A stretch of 64,000 nucleotides of DNA. Origin: an uncultured Bacilli bacterium. Lineage in GTDB: Bacteria > Bacillota_I > Bacilli_A > RF39 > UBA660. A program made the position numbers and the translations under genes. Shown here one piece after another: positions 34,349 to 44,034 of the stretch (position 1 is its first letter; each line of letters starts with the position of its first letter). The notes below the pieces were generated by a model that was given only the letters and a program-made list of their open reading frames with translations, was not told the DNA's origin and made no database searches. The DNA lies in assembly GCA_934190785.1 (NCBI GenBank), contig CAKPTA010000003.1, positions 62,001 to 126,000 on the forward strand. Reading direction: 5' to 3'.

Positions 34349-35041
34349 GTGATAAATGTTATGCAACGTGTTGAAACAAAATATTTATTAAATGATAGTA
34401 CATATAAAAAATTACTATCTAGAATAGATAATTATATAACTAAAGATAATTATTATAATTATTCTATTTTAAATATCTATTTTGATACTGAAAATTATGA
34501 TTTAATTGAAAGATCTTTAGAAAAACCAATATATAAAGAAAAAGTAAGACTAAGAAGCTATGGAGTTCCTACTTTAGATGATAAAGTCTTTTTAGAAATA
34601 AAAAAGAAATATAAAGGTGTTGTTGGAAAACGAAGAGTTATTTTTCCACTTAGAGATTTTTATTCGTATTTATCTGGTAACTATGAATTTTCTAATAATC
34701 AAATAATGAAAGAAATAGATTATTGTTTTAAATTATATAAATTAAAGCCAGTCTTATTTTTGGCTTATGATAGATATGCCTATAAGGGTAAAAGAGACTC
34801 TGATTTTAGACTTACTTTTGACTTTAATATTAGAAGTAGAGAATATGATTTAGAATTAAATCAAGGTGATTACGGGAAAAAGCTATTTAAAAATAAAACA
34901 TATATTATGGAAGTAAAATCTAGTGGTGGACTTCCACTTTGGTTTACTAAAGCACTTGCAGAACTTGAAATTTATCCTTCCTCATTTTCAAAATATGGAG
35001 AAGTCTATAAAAGTATTAAAGGAGATGTTATAAATGTTTGA
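34349..35041 (+). CDS. VTC-domain protein (polyphosphate polymerase-like)
   Basis: A 230-residue VTC/CYTH-like tunnel-fold protein. It opens QRVETKYLL, and further basic and acidic residues expected in the tunnel occur in KEKVRLRSYG, FLEIKKKYKG, KRRVIFPL and YIMEVKSSGG. Yeast Vtc4 makes polyphosphate from ATP; bacterial relatives next to DUF4956 proteins are thought to do something similar but are little studied. Start is GTG after GAGGTGAT. It overlaps the next gene by eight bases. Confidence 0.85.
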   Translation: MINVMQRVETKYLLNDSTYKKLLSRIDNYITKDNYYNYSILNIYFDTENYDLIERSLEKPIYKEKVRLRSYGVPTLDDKVFLEIKKKYKGVVGKRRVIFPLRDFYSYLSGNYEFSNNQIMKEIDYCFKLYKLKPVLFLAYDRYAYKGKRDSDFRLTFDFNIRSREYDLELNQGDYGKKLFKNKTYIMEVKSSGGLPLWFTKALAELEIYPSSFSKYGEVYKSIKGDVINV

Positions 35042-35696
35042 ATCAATTTTTAGTGATACTCTAACACTAGAATCAGTTTTATTATCAATTATAGTTTCAT
35101 TACTATTAGGGTTATTTGTAGCTTATATTCATATGAGAACTACAAAATATACTAAAAACTTTATTATTACGTTATCAATCTTACCATTATTAGTACAAAT
35201 TGTAATGATGATGGTAAATGGAAATCTTGGAACTTCAGTTGCCGTTTTAGGAGCATTTAGTCTTATTAGGTTCAGAAGTATACCAGGAAACTCACGAGAA
35301 ATTACAAGTATTTTCTTTGCAATGGCAATTGGTCTTGCAACTGGAATGGGGCAACTTATTTTAGCTATTATGCTTACTATTATCATTGGTTTTGTTCTAT
35401 TTATTTTATCTAAATCAAAATTTGGTGAACAAAAAATTTCTGATCAAGTATTAAAAATTACAATTCCAGAAACTCTTGATTATAATAATGTATTTAATGA
35501 TATATTTAATGAATATTTAGAAGAATATAAATTATTTCAGGTTAAAACAACTAGTATGGGTAGCTTATATGAATTATCTTATAAAGTTTCTCTAAAAGAC
35601 GATTTATGTAGTAAAAAATTAATGGATGATATTAGAGTTAGAAATGGTAATTTAAAAATAGTCTTAGAACGTCCTATGGATAATTATGAACTATAA
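35034..35696 (+). CDS. DUF4956 membrane protein
   Basis: A 220-residue protein with about four membrane helices in the first 135 residues (including FVAYIHMRTTKYTKN and the segment VAVLGAFSLIRFRSIPGN), then a soluble ferredoxin-like tail. The FSLIRFRS phrase with two Arg and the following SREITSIFFAMAIGLATGMG are hallmarks of DUF4956. It is nearly always next to a VTC-domain gene, as here, and may export or organise the polymer made by it; that is inference. Confidence 0.85.
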   Translation: MFESIFSDTLTLESVLLSIIVSLLLGLFVAYIHMRTTKYTKNFIITLSILPLLVQIVMMMVNGNLGTSVAVLGAFSLIRFRSIPGNSREITSIFFAMAIGLATGMGQLILAIMLTIIIGFVLFILSKSKFGEQKISDQVLKITIPETLDYNNVFNDIFNEYLEEYKLFQVKTTSMGSLYELSYKVSLKDDLCSKKLMDDIRVRNGNLKIVLERPMDNYEL

Positions 35697-35705
35697 GGGG
35701 ATATT

Positions 35706-37382
35706 ATGAAAAAAAGAAAACTATTTATTACTATTTTAGTTATTATACTAGTTTTAGTAACTGCTTATATATTATTTTTGGAGTACCATAACATAAAAAA
35801 AGAAAGTAATGATAATTTAGACTGGAGTGGTTATACAAAAGAAATAATTGACTTAAATAATATATCTAAAAATAATAAGTTGGATAATATTGATTTAAGT
35901 GATGATAAAATTACTATCAAAGAAAGTGGAATATATGAATTTACTGGAACATTTACTGGAACAATAGAAGTTAAGGCCAAGGATGGTAATGTAAATATTA
36001 TATTAAATGGTGTTACATTAACTTCACAAAATGGTCCTGCTATATATATATCAAGTGCTAAAAAAGTATTATTAACCCTTGATTCAGAAAATAAAATCAC
36101 GGATACCGACAAATACTCTGTTGACTCATTAAATGGAACTATTTATAGTGAGAGCGAATTACAAATAGATGGAGATGGTATACTTAATTTAACAGCTAAT
36201 TATGAGGACGGAATTGTAAGTAAAAGTAATCTTAATATAAAAGATGTTACGTTAAATATAACATCAAAAGATGATGCTATTCGTGGTAAAAATTCAGTAA
36301 TAATTGAAAATGCTAATATAACTATTAATGCTAAAGGAGATGGTATTAAAGCAACTAATAATGAAGATGACACTTTAGGATATATATATATTAAAAATGG
36401 AACATTTAATATTACTGCTACAAATGATGCTATTGAATCAGAAAATTACCTTAAGATTGAAGATGGAAATTTTAAAATAACAACAGGTGGTGGAAGTGAA
36501 AATACATCTAGATTTAAAACAGAAAGTACATTAAGTGCTAAAGGTTTAAAAGCACAAAAAGAAATAACTATAACGTCTGGAACGTTTGATATAGATAGTC
36601 TTGATGATGCAATTCATTCAAATCAAACAATTAATATAATTGCCGGAGAATTTAATATTACAAGTGGGGATGATGGAATCCATGCTGATGATACACTTAA
36701 AATAGATGGTGGAAATATAAATATTAAAAATAGTTATGAAGGGCTTGAAGCTGCTAATATTTATATAAATGCTGGTGATATTAAAGTTTCATCAACAGAT
36801 GATGGAATAAATGCTGCATCAAGTAGTGAAAATACAGAAGATGAATTTAGAAGAGATAATTTTAAGTCGAGTACAGGATATCTTTCTATAAAAGGAGGAA
36901 ATATTTATGTAAATGCTTCTGGAGATGGAATTGACTCAAATGGTGATATTGATATGACTGGTGGAATATTACTAGTAGATGGTCCAATTAGTTCTGGCGA
37001 TGGTGCAATAGACTATGATGGAACATTTAATATAAGTGGTGGAACACTTATAGCTGTTGGCTCAGCTGGAATGGATGAATCACCTAGTTCTTCATCTACA
37101 CAATATATTTTATACATTAATACAACTAATAAAAATGCAAATACAAATATTACTTTAGTAGATAAAGATAATAATGAAATTATAAATTATTCACCAAGTA
37201 AAGAATATTCATCTATTGTTATATCAACACCTGATTTGCAAAAGGATAATAATTATACATTAAAAATAGATGATAATACTGAAGCTTCAATTACAGTCAG
37301 TGAAATAATTACAAATTATGGTACAAGAACTACTATGAATATGGGAGGTGGACCTGGTTTTAATATGAGAGAAAGAAGATGA
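35706..37382 (+). CDS. Cthe_2159-family secreted beta-helix carbohydrate-binding protein
   Basis: A 558-residue protein with an N-terminal membrane anchor or uncleaved signal (about 5-25). A long right-handed parallel beta-helix follows, with repeats of the type INAxGDGIKATN, INITSGDDGIHADDTLKID and VNASGDGIDSNGDIDMTGG. These match the Cthe_2159/DUF4353 family, polygalacturonate-binding calcium-dependent beta-helices. The C-terminus is a small beta domain ending in a Gly/Met/Arg tail. The Asp-rich turns probably bind calcium. In Clostridia such proteins often sit with VTC, DUF4956 and CotH genes; CotH is missing here. Confidence 0.85.
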   Translation: MKKRKLFITILVIILVLVTAYILFLEYHNIKKESNDNLDWSGYTKEIIDLNNISKNNKLDNIDLSDDKITIKESGIYEFTGTFTGTIEVKAKDGNVNIILNGVTLTSQNGPAIYISSAKKVLLTLDSENKITDTDKYSVDSLNGTIYSESELQIDGDGILNLTANYEDGIVSKSNLNIKDVTLNITSKDDAIRGKNSVIIENANITINAKGDGIKATNNEDDTLGYIYIKNGTFNITATNDAIESENYLKIEDGNFKITTGGGSENTSRFKTESTLSAKGLKAQKEITITSGTFDIDSLDDAIHSNQTINIIAGEFNITSGDDGIHADDTLKIDGGNINIKNSYEGLEAANIYINAGDIKVSSTDDGINAASSSENTEDEFRRDNFKSSTGYLSIKGGNIYVNASGDGIDSNGDIDMTGGILLVDGPISSGDGAIDYDGTFNISGGTLIAVGSAGMDESPSSSSTQYILYINTTNKNANTNITLVDKDNNEIINYSPSKEYSSIVISTPDLQKDNNYTLKIDDNTEASITVSEIITNYGTRTTMNMGGGPGFNMRERR

Positions 37383-37425
37383 CATATAGAAATTATAAAA
37401 ATAATAAATAAAAATAATTAGAAAT

Positions 37426-37463
37426 AAAAAGGATACATATTTTAAAAATTTGTATTCTTTTTT
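37426..37463 (+). terminator. Intrinsic terminator after the VTC cluster
   Basis: Twelve-base stem AAAAAGGATACA/TGTATTCTTTTT with one G-T pair, and continuing T. Confidence 0.85.
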
Positions 37464-37526
37464 ATTTTATTTAAAAAATGTTTCTATATATTTATTTTGT
37501 GATATACTAAAATTTGAGGTGGATAT

Positions 37527-40500
37527 ATGGCTACAATTACACGTATTGAAGATATCACAAGTATTGTTGGTGTTGATAATTATATTAAATCATTAGCACT
37601 TGATAAAGAAAAATTGATATTTTTAAAAAGTTATAAAAAACATAAAGGTATTAGATTCGAATTTGCTTATTTTGAGAGAATTATAACGGTTGATGTAGAC
37701 AGAATGCATAATATCTACGATATGAGTTGTAATTGTGGTATTAATAATAACTATTGTCCACATATTGCTCTTGCTATTATGTATTTATTAAAACATGAAA
37801 AGTTAGTAAACGATTCATTACTTTTACTAGATGAAGAAGCTGATTCTAATTTCAATAAAGAATTATTTAGAAATCTTGCTGAAGATTATTCTCTAAAAGA
37901 AAAGATTTCTTTAGATATTATTTTAAAAGATACTTATTATTCAGAGTTTAAAGAGTATGAATTACAAGTTAAAATCGGTTCTAGAAAAAAATATGTTTTA
38001 AATAAACACTTAGGTGAATTTTTAGAACTGTACAAAAATAAGAGTGGTAGTCTTACATTTGGTAAAGAATTTACATATGATGCTAAAAGTCAATATTTTG
38101 ATTCTAATGACACAAAAATAATTGAATTTTTAGAATTTTATTTTGATAGTCAAAATACTTCATTTACTAATTATTATGGTTATCATGCAAATAAAGCTGA
38201 TTTAGAAATTATTAAGTTATCTGGTACAACTTTAAATAAATTTTTAGAATTATTATTTGAACATGATTTTACATATAGTCATGGTTATTATGGCAAGTTA
38301 TATCATGGTATAGAAAAAAATTCAGATTTAAATTTTAATATAGAATTATTAAATAATAAAATTAAAGTTACATATAATTTTAAATCTTTACAACCATTTA
38401 CTTCTGATTATCATTATTTAATCGATGATGATAAAGTGTATTATTGTAGTGAACCTAAACTATATAAAATGCTAAAAGAAAGAAATATTAAACAATTAAT
38501 TTTTAATAGGGATGAATATGATAGTTTTGCAAATATAATTTATCCTGCAATAAAAAAAGCAAACTCTAAAATAAATGTAGATAGTTCGTTAAATGAGGTA
38601 TTAGAATTAAAATATCCTAGTGTTAGATATTATTTTGATTTAAATGATGATATTATATTATGTACAATTAAACTGGTATATAAAGATATAGAAAAAAACA
38701 TATTTGATTCAAATTTAAAATTTGGTGAGACTTATGTATGCCGTGATAAAGATAAGGAACTTAATTATATAAGTGAACTTGATTTATATCATTTTGTTAA
38801 AGATTTTGAAAATATGAATTTTTATCTTTCTGATATTGATGAAGTCGCATATTTTATGAATGATGGTCTTAATAAGCTTACAAGTAAATATGATGTATTT
38901 GTTTCAAAAAGATTAAAAGAGTTTAAAATAATTGATAAATCTAGAATTGAAAGTAGTTTTAAAATAGGTAGAAATAATATTTTATCATTTGCTTTTAATA
39001 TAGATGGTGTTATGAATGATGAAATAGAAAATATTTTAGAATCAATCCATGAAGGAAAGAAATATTATCGCTTAAAAAATGGTAATTTACTTAATATTGA
39101 AGATAAAAATTTAAATAAATTTGAGAATATAGTAGATGCTCTAGATATAGACACTAATAAACTTAAGCATGGTAGTGTTGATATTTCTAAATATAAAGCA
39201 ATTGGCTTAGATGAGTATACAGATTTTGTAAAACTTGATAACAAAATTCATCAAATCATAAATAATTTTAAAAATTATAAAAATATTAATGTTGAATTTT
39301 CTAAGGAAGAAAGCAATCTTTTAAGAGAGTATCAAAAAACAGGTATTTGCTGGATGCTTACACTAGCATCATGCGGCTTTGGTGGAATTTTAGCTGATGA
39401 AATGGGACTTGGAAAATCCCTTCAAACAATTAAATATATTGAAAAAAGAAAAAGTTATGCATCCTCGGCTAAAACATTAATTGTAGTTCCAACTTCATTA
39501 GTTTATAACTGGCAAAATGAATTTATAAAATATAATAGTACACTTAGAGTCGTAACAGTTTTAGATAATAAGAAAAAAAGAGAAGAAATTCTAAGTAAAA
39601 TAGATGACTATGATGTTTTAATTACGACATATGGTCTTATACGACAAGATTTACCTTTGTATGAAAGACTTTCTTTTGATACCATTATTATAGATGAAGC
39701 TCAAAATATAAAAAATGTAAATACAGATGTAACACATGCTGTAAAAAGTATTAATAGTTTAAATCATTTTGCATTAACAGGGACACCAATTGAAAATTCA
39801 ACATTGGAATTATATAGTATTTTTGATTTTATTATGCCAGGTTTCTTTCCTAGCTTAGCATCATTTAAAAGTAAATACAGTATAAAGAAGATTGAAGATG
39901 ATAGTAGTCTATTAATGCAATTAAAGCATCAAGTATCTCCATTTATTTTAAGGCGTAGAAAAAAAGATGTCTTAAAAGATTTACCTGATAAAATAGAAAA
40001 TAAAATATATGTTGACTTAACCTCTGAGCAAAAAAAGATTTATGTTGCATACCTTGAGAAGACAAAACGTGAAATTAAAGAAGTAATAAAAAAAGAAAGT
40101 TTTATGAAAAGTCAAATTCTTATCTTATCCCTTCTTACTAAACTTCGTGAACTATGTATAGATCCAAATCTTATTATTAATGATTATAATGGTGAAAGCG
40201 CTAAAATGATAATATCACTCGATATAATTAAAGAAAATATTGAGAATGGACATAAAATGCTTTTATTTTCACAGTTTCCATCAGCTTTAAAAATATTAAA
40301 AAATCATTTAGAAAAAAATAATATTAAATCATTTTATTTAGATGGTAGTACAAAAAGTAAAGAACGTATAAGACTTGTAGAAGAATTTAATAAAAATGAT
40401 ATCCCAATATTTTTGATTTCTCTAAAAGCCGGTGGAACGGGTTTAAATTTAACAAGCGCTGATGTTGTAATTCACTTAGATCCATGGTGGAATCCGCAAG

Positions 40501-40721
40501 TTGAAAATCAAGCAACAGATAGATCACACAGAATTGGTCAAAAGAACGTTGTTGAAGTTGTAAAATTGATTACAAAAGGAACAATTGAAGAGAGAATTAT
40601 CGAACTTCAAGAAAAAAAGAAAAAATTAAGTGATGCCGTTATCGAAGGTGAAAATAGTGGAGAAGTTATTATATCTAAACTAACAGAAGATGAACTTAAA
40701 AATTTATTGTTTAATAATTAA
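37527..40721 (+). CDS. SWI2/SNF2 helicase with SWIM zinc finger
   Basis: A 1064-residue protein. A SWIM finger is near the N-terminus (Cys68, Cys70, Cys77, His79 in CNCG ... YCPH), a long middle region (about 100-590) follows, then the SNF2 ATPase. Recognisable motifs are LADEMGLGKS (motif I), IIIDEAQNIKN (motif II, DEAQ), LTGTPIENS (III), LKAGGTGLNLTSAD (V) and DRSHRIGQKN (VI). Such proteins are common in Bacillota (YwqA-like) and are thought to remodel protein-DNA complexes or transcription. Transcribed alone between two terminator/promoter regions. Confidence 0.92.
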   Translation: MATITRIEDITSIVGVDNYIKSLALDKEKLIFLKSYKKHKGIRFEFAYFERIITVDVDRMHNIYDMSCNCGINNNYCPHIALAIMYLLKHEKLVNDSLLLLDEEADSNFNKELFRNLAEDYSLKEKISLDIILKDTYYSEFKEYELQVKIGSRKKYVLNKHLGEFLELYKNKSGSLTFGKEFTYDAKSQYFDSNDTKIIEFLEFYFDSQNTSFTNYYGYHANKADLEIIKLSGTTLNKFLELLFEHDFTYSHGYYGKLYHGIEKNSDLNFNIELLNNKIKVTYNFKSLQPFTSDYHYLIDDDKVYYCSEPKLYKMLKERNIKQLIFNRDEYDSFANIIYPAIKKANSKINVDSSLNEVLELKYPSVRYYFDLNDDIILCTIKLVYKDIEKNIFDSNLKFGETYVCRDKDKELNYISELDLYHFVKDFENMNFYLSDIDEVAYFMNDGLNKLTSKYDVFVSKRLKEFKIIDKSRIESSFKIGRNNILSFAFNIDGVMNDEIENILESIHEGKKYYRLKNGNLLNIEDKNLNKFENIVDALDIDTNKLKHGSVDISKYKAIGLDEYTDFVKLDNKIHQIINNFKNYKNINVEFSKEESNLLREYQKTGICWMLTLASCGFGGILADEMGLGKSLQTIKYIEKRKSYASSAKTLIVVPTSLVYNWQNEFIKYNSTLRVVTVLDNKKKREEILSKIDDYDVLITTYGLIRQDLPLYERLSFDTIIIDEAQNIKNVNTDVTHAVKSINSLNHFALTGTPIENSTLELYSIFDFIMPGFFPSLASFKSKYSIKKIEDDSSLLMQLKHQVSPFILRRRKKDVLKDLPDKIENKIYVDLTSEQKKIYVAYLEKTKREIKEVIKKESFMKSQILILSLLTKLRELCIDPNLIINDYNGESAKMIISLDIIKENIENGHKMLLFSQFPSALKILKNHLEKNNIKSFYLDGSTKSKERIRLVEEFNKNDIPIFLISLKAGGTGLNLTSADVVIHLDPWWNPQVENQATDRSHRIGQKNVVEVVKLITKGTIEERIIELQEKKKKLSDAVIEGENSGEVIISKLTEDELKNLLFNN

Positions 40722-40727
40722 TATTTA

Positions 40728-40756
40728 TTGCAATTTAATAGTATTTATGCTAAAAT
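40728..40756 (+). promoter_or_regulatory. Sigma-A promoter for pyk
   Basis: TTGCAA, 17-base spacer, TAAAAT preceded by the extended -10 TGC. Confidence 0.8.
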
Positions 40757-40792
40757 CATAAATGTTTCTATGGTGAGGAAAAGAGGTAAAAT

Positions 40793-42202
40793 ATGAAGAA
40801 AACAAAAATAATTTGTAGTATTGGACCTGCAAGTTATGATCCAGATGTTATGGAACAAATGGTTCTTGCAGGAATGAATGTAGCACGTATTAATTTCTCA
40901 CATGCTACATTAGAAGAAAAGGAGAAAGTTGTAGCTTCTGTTCATGAAGTTAGAAATAGAACAAAAGCTAATGTTGCCATCTTATATGACACAAAGGGAC
41001 CAGAATTTAGAAATGGTATGCTAGAAAATGGTGAAATTAATTTAGTTGAAGGAAAAACAATTCGTGTTGTTAAGGAAGAAGTTTTAGGAAATGAAGAGAG
41101 ATTTTCTGTAAATCATCCTCAAGCTATTTCTTCATTAAAAGTTGGAGATACTATTTTACTTGAAAATGGACTTATGAAAATAGAGGTTATCTCAGTTGAA
41201 GAAGACGGAGTAACTTGTAAGATTATAAATGGTGGAGTTCTTGGTAACAAGAAGAGTTTAAGTGTTCCAGGAGTAGCATTAGATATTCCATTTATTAGTG
41301 AACAAGATAGAGAAGATATTATTTATGCTTGTGAGCATGAAGGAGATTTCTTAGCTTTATCTTTCGTATCATGTGCTAATGATGTATTAGAAGCAAGAGA
41401 AATTCTAAAAGCATGTAATCGTGAAGATATGAAGATTATTTCTAAAATTGAAAGTACAACAGGTGTTGAAAACTTAGATTCAATTATTGAAGTAAGTGAT
41501 GGAATTATGGTTGCTCGTGGAGATTTAGGTGTTGAAGCTCCAATGGAAGAATTACCAATTCTACAAAAAATGATGGCACAAAAATGTCGTGAAAATGGTA
41601 AAATTTGTGTAGTTGCTACTGAAATGTTAGAATCAATGAAAAAATCAGCTCGTCCAACACGTGCAGAAGTAAGTGATGTTGCTAATGCTGTATTAGATGG
41701 TACAGATGCTGTAATGTTATCTGGTGAAACAACGATGGGAAAATTCCCAATTGAAACAGTTCGTTACATGGCTAATATTTGTGCTAATGCTGAGTCTCAT
41801 GTTGACTTTGAAGGTGTATTTGGGTCTAATCGTGAAGTTAATATTACAGAAACAATTGCAACAAGTGTTGTTGAAAGTGCGAATATGTTAGACGCTAAAT
41901 TAATTGTTGCTGCAACAATGAGTGGTTATACTGCTAGAAAGATTAGTAATTTAAAACCAAATTGTTTAATTCTAGCTGGATGTGCTAATGAAGAAGTAGC
42001 TCGTTCACTAGCTTTAAACTGGGGAGTATATCCAACAATTGTTCCAGTATACAATAGTACTGATGAAGTAATAAATGATTCAAAAGCAAAAGCAAAAGAA
42101 TTTATGGAATTAAAAGAAAAAGATATTATTGTTATTACAGGAGGTTTCCCTAATAATCAAGTATCTAGAACTACTAACTTAATGAAAATAGAAGAAATTT
42201 AA
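40793..42202 (+). CDS. pyk: Pyruvate kinase
   Basis: A 469-residue glycolytic enzyme converting phosphoenolpyruvate and ADP to pyruvate and ATP. The N-terminus TKIICSIGPAS, the ARINFSHA segment, the catalytic Lys in MKIISKIES and the signature MVARGDLGVEAPMEELP are all present, as is ATEMLESM. It lacks the extra C-terminal PEP-utiliser-like domain found on many Bacillus pyruvate kinases, so it has the compact four-domain length. Strong promoter and own terminator. Confidence 0.97.
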   Translation: MKKTKIICSIGPASYDPDVMEQMVLAGMNVARINFSHATLEEKEKVVASVHEVRNRTKANVAILYDTKGPEFRNGMLENGEINLVEGKTIRVVKEEVLGNEERFSVNHPQAISSLKVGDTILLENGLMKIEVISVEEDGVTCKIINGGVLGNKKSLSVPGVALDIPFISEQDREDIIYACEHEGDFLALSFVSCANDVLEAREILKACNREDMKIISKIESTTGVENLDSIIEVSDGIMVARGDLGVEAPMEELPILQKMMAQKCRENGKICVVATEMLESMKKSARPTRAEVSDVANAVLDGTDAVMLSGETTMGKFPIETVRYMANICANAESHVDFEGVFGSNREVNITETIATSVVESANMLDAKLIVAATMSGYTARKISNLKPNCLILAGCANEEVARSLALNWGVYPTIVPVYNSTDEVINDSKAKAKEFMELKEKDIIVITGGFPNNQVSRTTNLMKIEEI

Positions 42203-42225
42203 GCTGTGTTATAACAGCTTTTTTT
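42201..42225 (+). terminator. Intrinsic terminator after pyk
   Basis: Stem AAGCTGT/ACAGCTT, then seven T, starting at the stop codon. Confidence 0.9.
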
Positions 42226-42226
42226 C

Positions 42227-42255
42227 TTGACGTTTAAACTTAAACCATCTATAAT
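42227..42255 (+). promoter_or_regulatory. Sigma-A promoter for the sortase gene
   Basis: TTGACG, 17-base spacer, perfect TATAAT. Confidence 0.82.
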
Positions 42256-42283
42256 CTTTATAGAATATGAAAGTAGGTGACGT

Positions 42284-43861
42284 ATGAAAACAATATGTAT
42301 AAAAATTTATGGTAATGTTGTAGACTTTATATTAGTTAAAAATTTTAATGGCAATATAAATACTTGTAAAATAACTGAAAATAATGAATTTTTCTTTACT
42401 ACAGATTATTTAGAAAATCACTTTGATACATTAGAGTTTTATATATCACCTATTATAAATAAAAATCAAGTTACAGAATTAATCATTCACGATAAAAATT
42501 TATTAACATCATTAATTAAATTTTTAAATTATTATAAACAAATAAATACACTTTTAATTTTGAAAAATCAAATGTTAGATATATCTGATGTTAAAAATAT
42601 AGAAGAGTTAAATAATATCAAAATGATTAAATGTTATGATATGAATGTAAAAGATTATAAGGAACTATCAAAACATTATCACAAACATATTGAATTATAT
42701 ATTGAAATTTTATTTGAAAGCTCATTCATGAATTTAAATAATATCAGTACATATTCGGACGTATATCAAAAAGAAGAAATAATAGTAGAATCACTTCAAA
42801 ATGAAGTAGATAAAAATGAATTTAAGTATTTTATTGATAATAACGTTTATCTTAAAAGTATTAAAATAAAAAAATTTAATAAGGAAATAGTTAATTATAT
42901 TGTAAATAATATTCATAATAAAGATGTTGTTATCGCAATAGTTACAAATGGATGTATTTCTAATACTGATTTAAAATATTTAAAAAAGATAAAAAAAGAA
43001 AATAATATAAAGATAAAAATAGAATACACAAAATACTATAAAACAGAAAATGCATTTAAACAATTGAATTTAAATATACTTAGATTTTCATTAGTTTTAC
43101 TTATTGTAATAAGCATTAGCTTCATTTCTTTAGAAAGGTTTATATTTGCTCGTGATAAAAAAAATACAAATGAAGTTGTAACAAAATTAGAAGAAAATAA
43201 AGAAGAAGTTTTATCTGATGATACTAAAGAAAATGAAATTGTAGAAGAAAGTGCTAAAACAAAAGAAGTTATAGCTTATAAAAATCCATACTATCAAACA
43301 TATTCAAGTAACATTAGTGAGTTAAAAAAAATTAATTCTGATACAGTAGGATGGATAAATGTAAAAAATACAAGTGTTAATTATCCTGTTGTTATGTCGA
43401 ATGATAATGATTATTATTTGCATCATTCATTTGATAAAAGTAGTAATACATTTGGATGGATATATGCTGATTATCGTAGTCACTTTGATGAATTAAATCA
43501 GAATACTATTTTATATGGTCATAATGTTTTAGGAACAAACTTGCTATTTGGTTCATTATCTAAAACTGTAGAACCTTCATGGTATGAAAATTCATCCAAT
43601 TTAATATTTTCTTTCAATACTGAAAAAGAAAATATGAAGTGGCAAATCTTTTCTATTTATGTTATACCAGTTACTAATGATTATCTAATAACAAATTTTA
43701 ATAGTGAGACTTCATTTTTAAATTTTGTTCAAATGCTTAAAGATAGAAGTGTAAAAGATTTTGGTGTAGAAGTTAATGGAAAAGATAAAATAATTACTTT
43801 ATCAACATGTTATAAAGATTCTACTAAGAGAGTTGTTATTCATGCTAAAAGAATTTCTTAA
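42284..43861 (+). CDS. srtB: Class B sortase with a large cytoplasmic N-terminal domain
   Basis: A 525-residue protein. The sortase domain is the C-terminal part (about 340-525): GWINVKNTSVNYPVVMSNDN, His413 in LYGHN, catalytic Cys509 in LSTCYKDS and the Arg516 region, in the order and spacing of class B. One membrane helix lies at about 263-289, with a Glu/Lys spacer after it. The first 260 residues precede the membrane helix and are presumably cytoplasmic; they form an alternating alpha/beta-looking domain I cannot name. Usual sortases have only a short N-terminus, so this extra domain roughly doubles the length. Possible substrates are not evident; no LPxTG-type protein was seen in the window. 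Confidence 0.88.
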   Translation: MKTICIKIYGNVVDFILVKNFNGNINTCKITENNEFFFTTDYLENHFDTLEFYISPIINKNQVTELIIHDKNLLTSLIKFLNYYKQINTLLILKNQMLDISDVKNIEELNNIKMIKCYDMNVKDYKELSKHYHKHIELYIEILFESSFMNLNNISTYSDVYQKEEIIVESLQNEVDKNEFKYFIDNNVYLKSIKIKKFNKEIVNYIVNNIHNKDVVIAIVTNGCISNTDLKYLKKIKKENNIKIKIEYTKYYKTENAFKQLNLNILRFSLVLLIVISISFISLERFIFARDKKNTNEVVTKLEENKEEVLSDDTKENEIVEESAKTKEVIAYKNPYYQTYSSNISELKKINSDTVGWINVKNTSVNYPVVMSNDNDYYLHHSFDKSSNTFGWIYADYRSHFDELNQNTILYGHNVLGTNLLFGSLSKTVEPSWYENSSNLIFSFNTEKENMKWQIFSIYVIPVTNDYLITNFNSETSFLNFVQMLKDRSVKDFGVEVNGKDKIITLSTCYKDSTKRVVIHAKRIS

Positions 43862-43890
43862 AATACAGATTGTTATAGTCTGTATTTTTT
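43861..43890 (+). terminator. Intrinsic terminator after sortase
   Basis: Perfect stem AAATACAGA/TCTGTATTT with a nine-base loop and further T. Confidence 0.85.
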
Positions 43891-43978
43891 GTGTTTAATA
43901 TTAAATTGTATTATCTAAGATGTATTTATTTTAAAATTATTACTACAATATATGAATAGTTTGGATATACTCAGTTGC

Positions 43979-44007
43979 TTGACAGTGACTATGTGGTATG
44001 CTAAAAT
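43979..44007 (+). promoter_or_regulatory. Sigma-A promoter for the 44035 gene
   Basis: TTGACA, 17-base spacer, TAAAAT with upstream TGC. Confidence 0.82.
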
Positions 44008-44034
44008 ACGCTTTAGAATAGGAGTGTATTTTTA

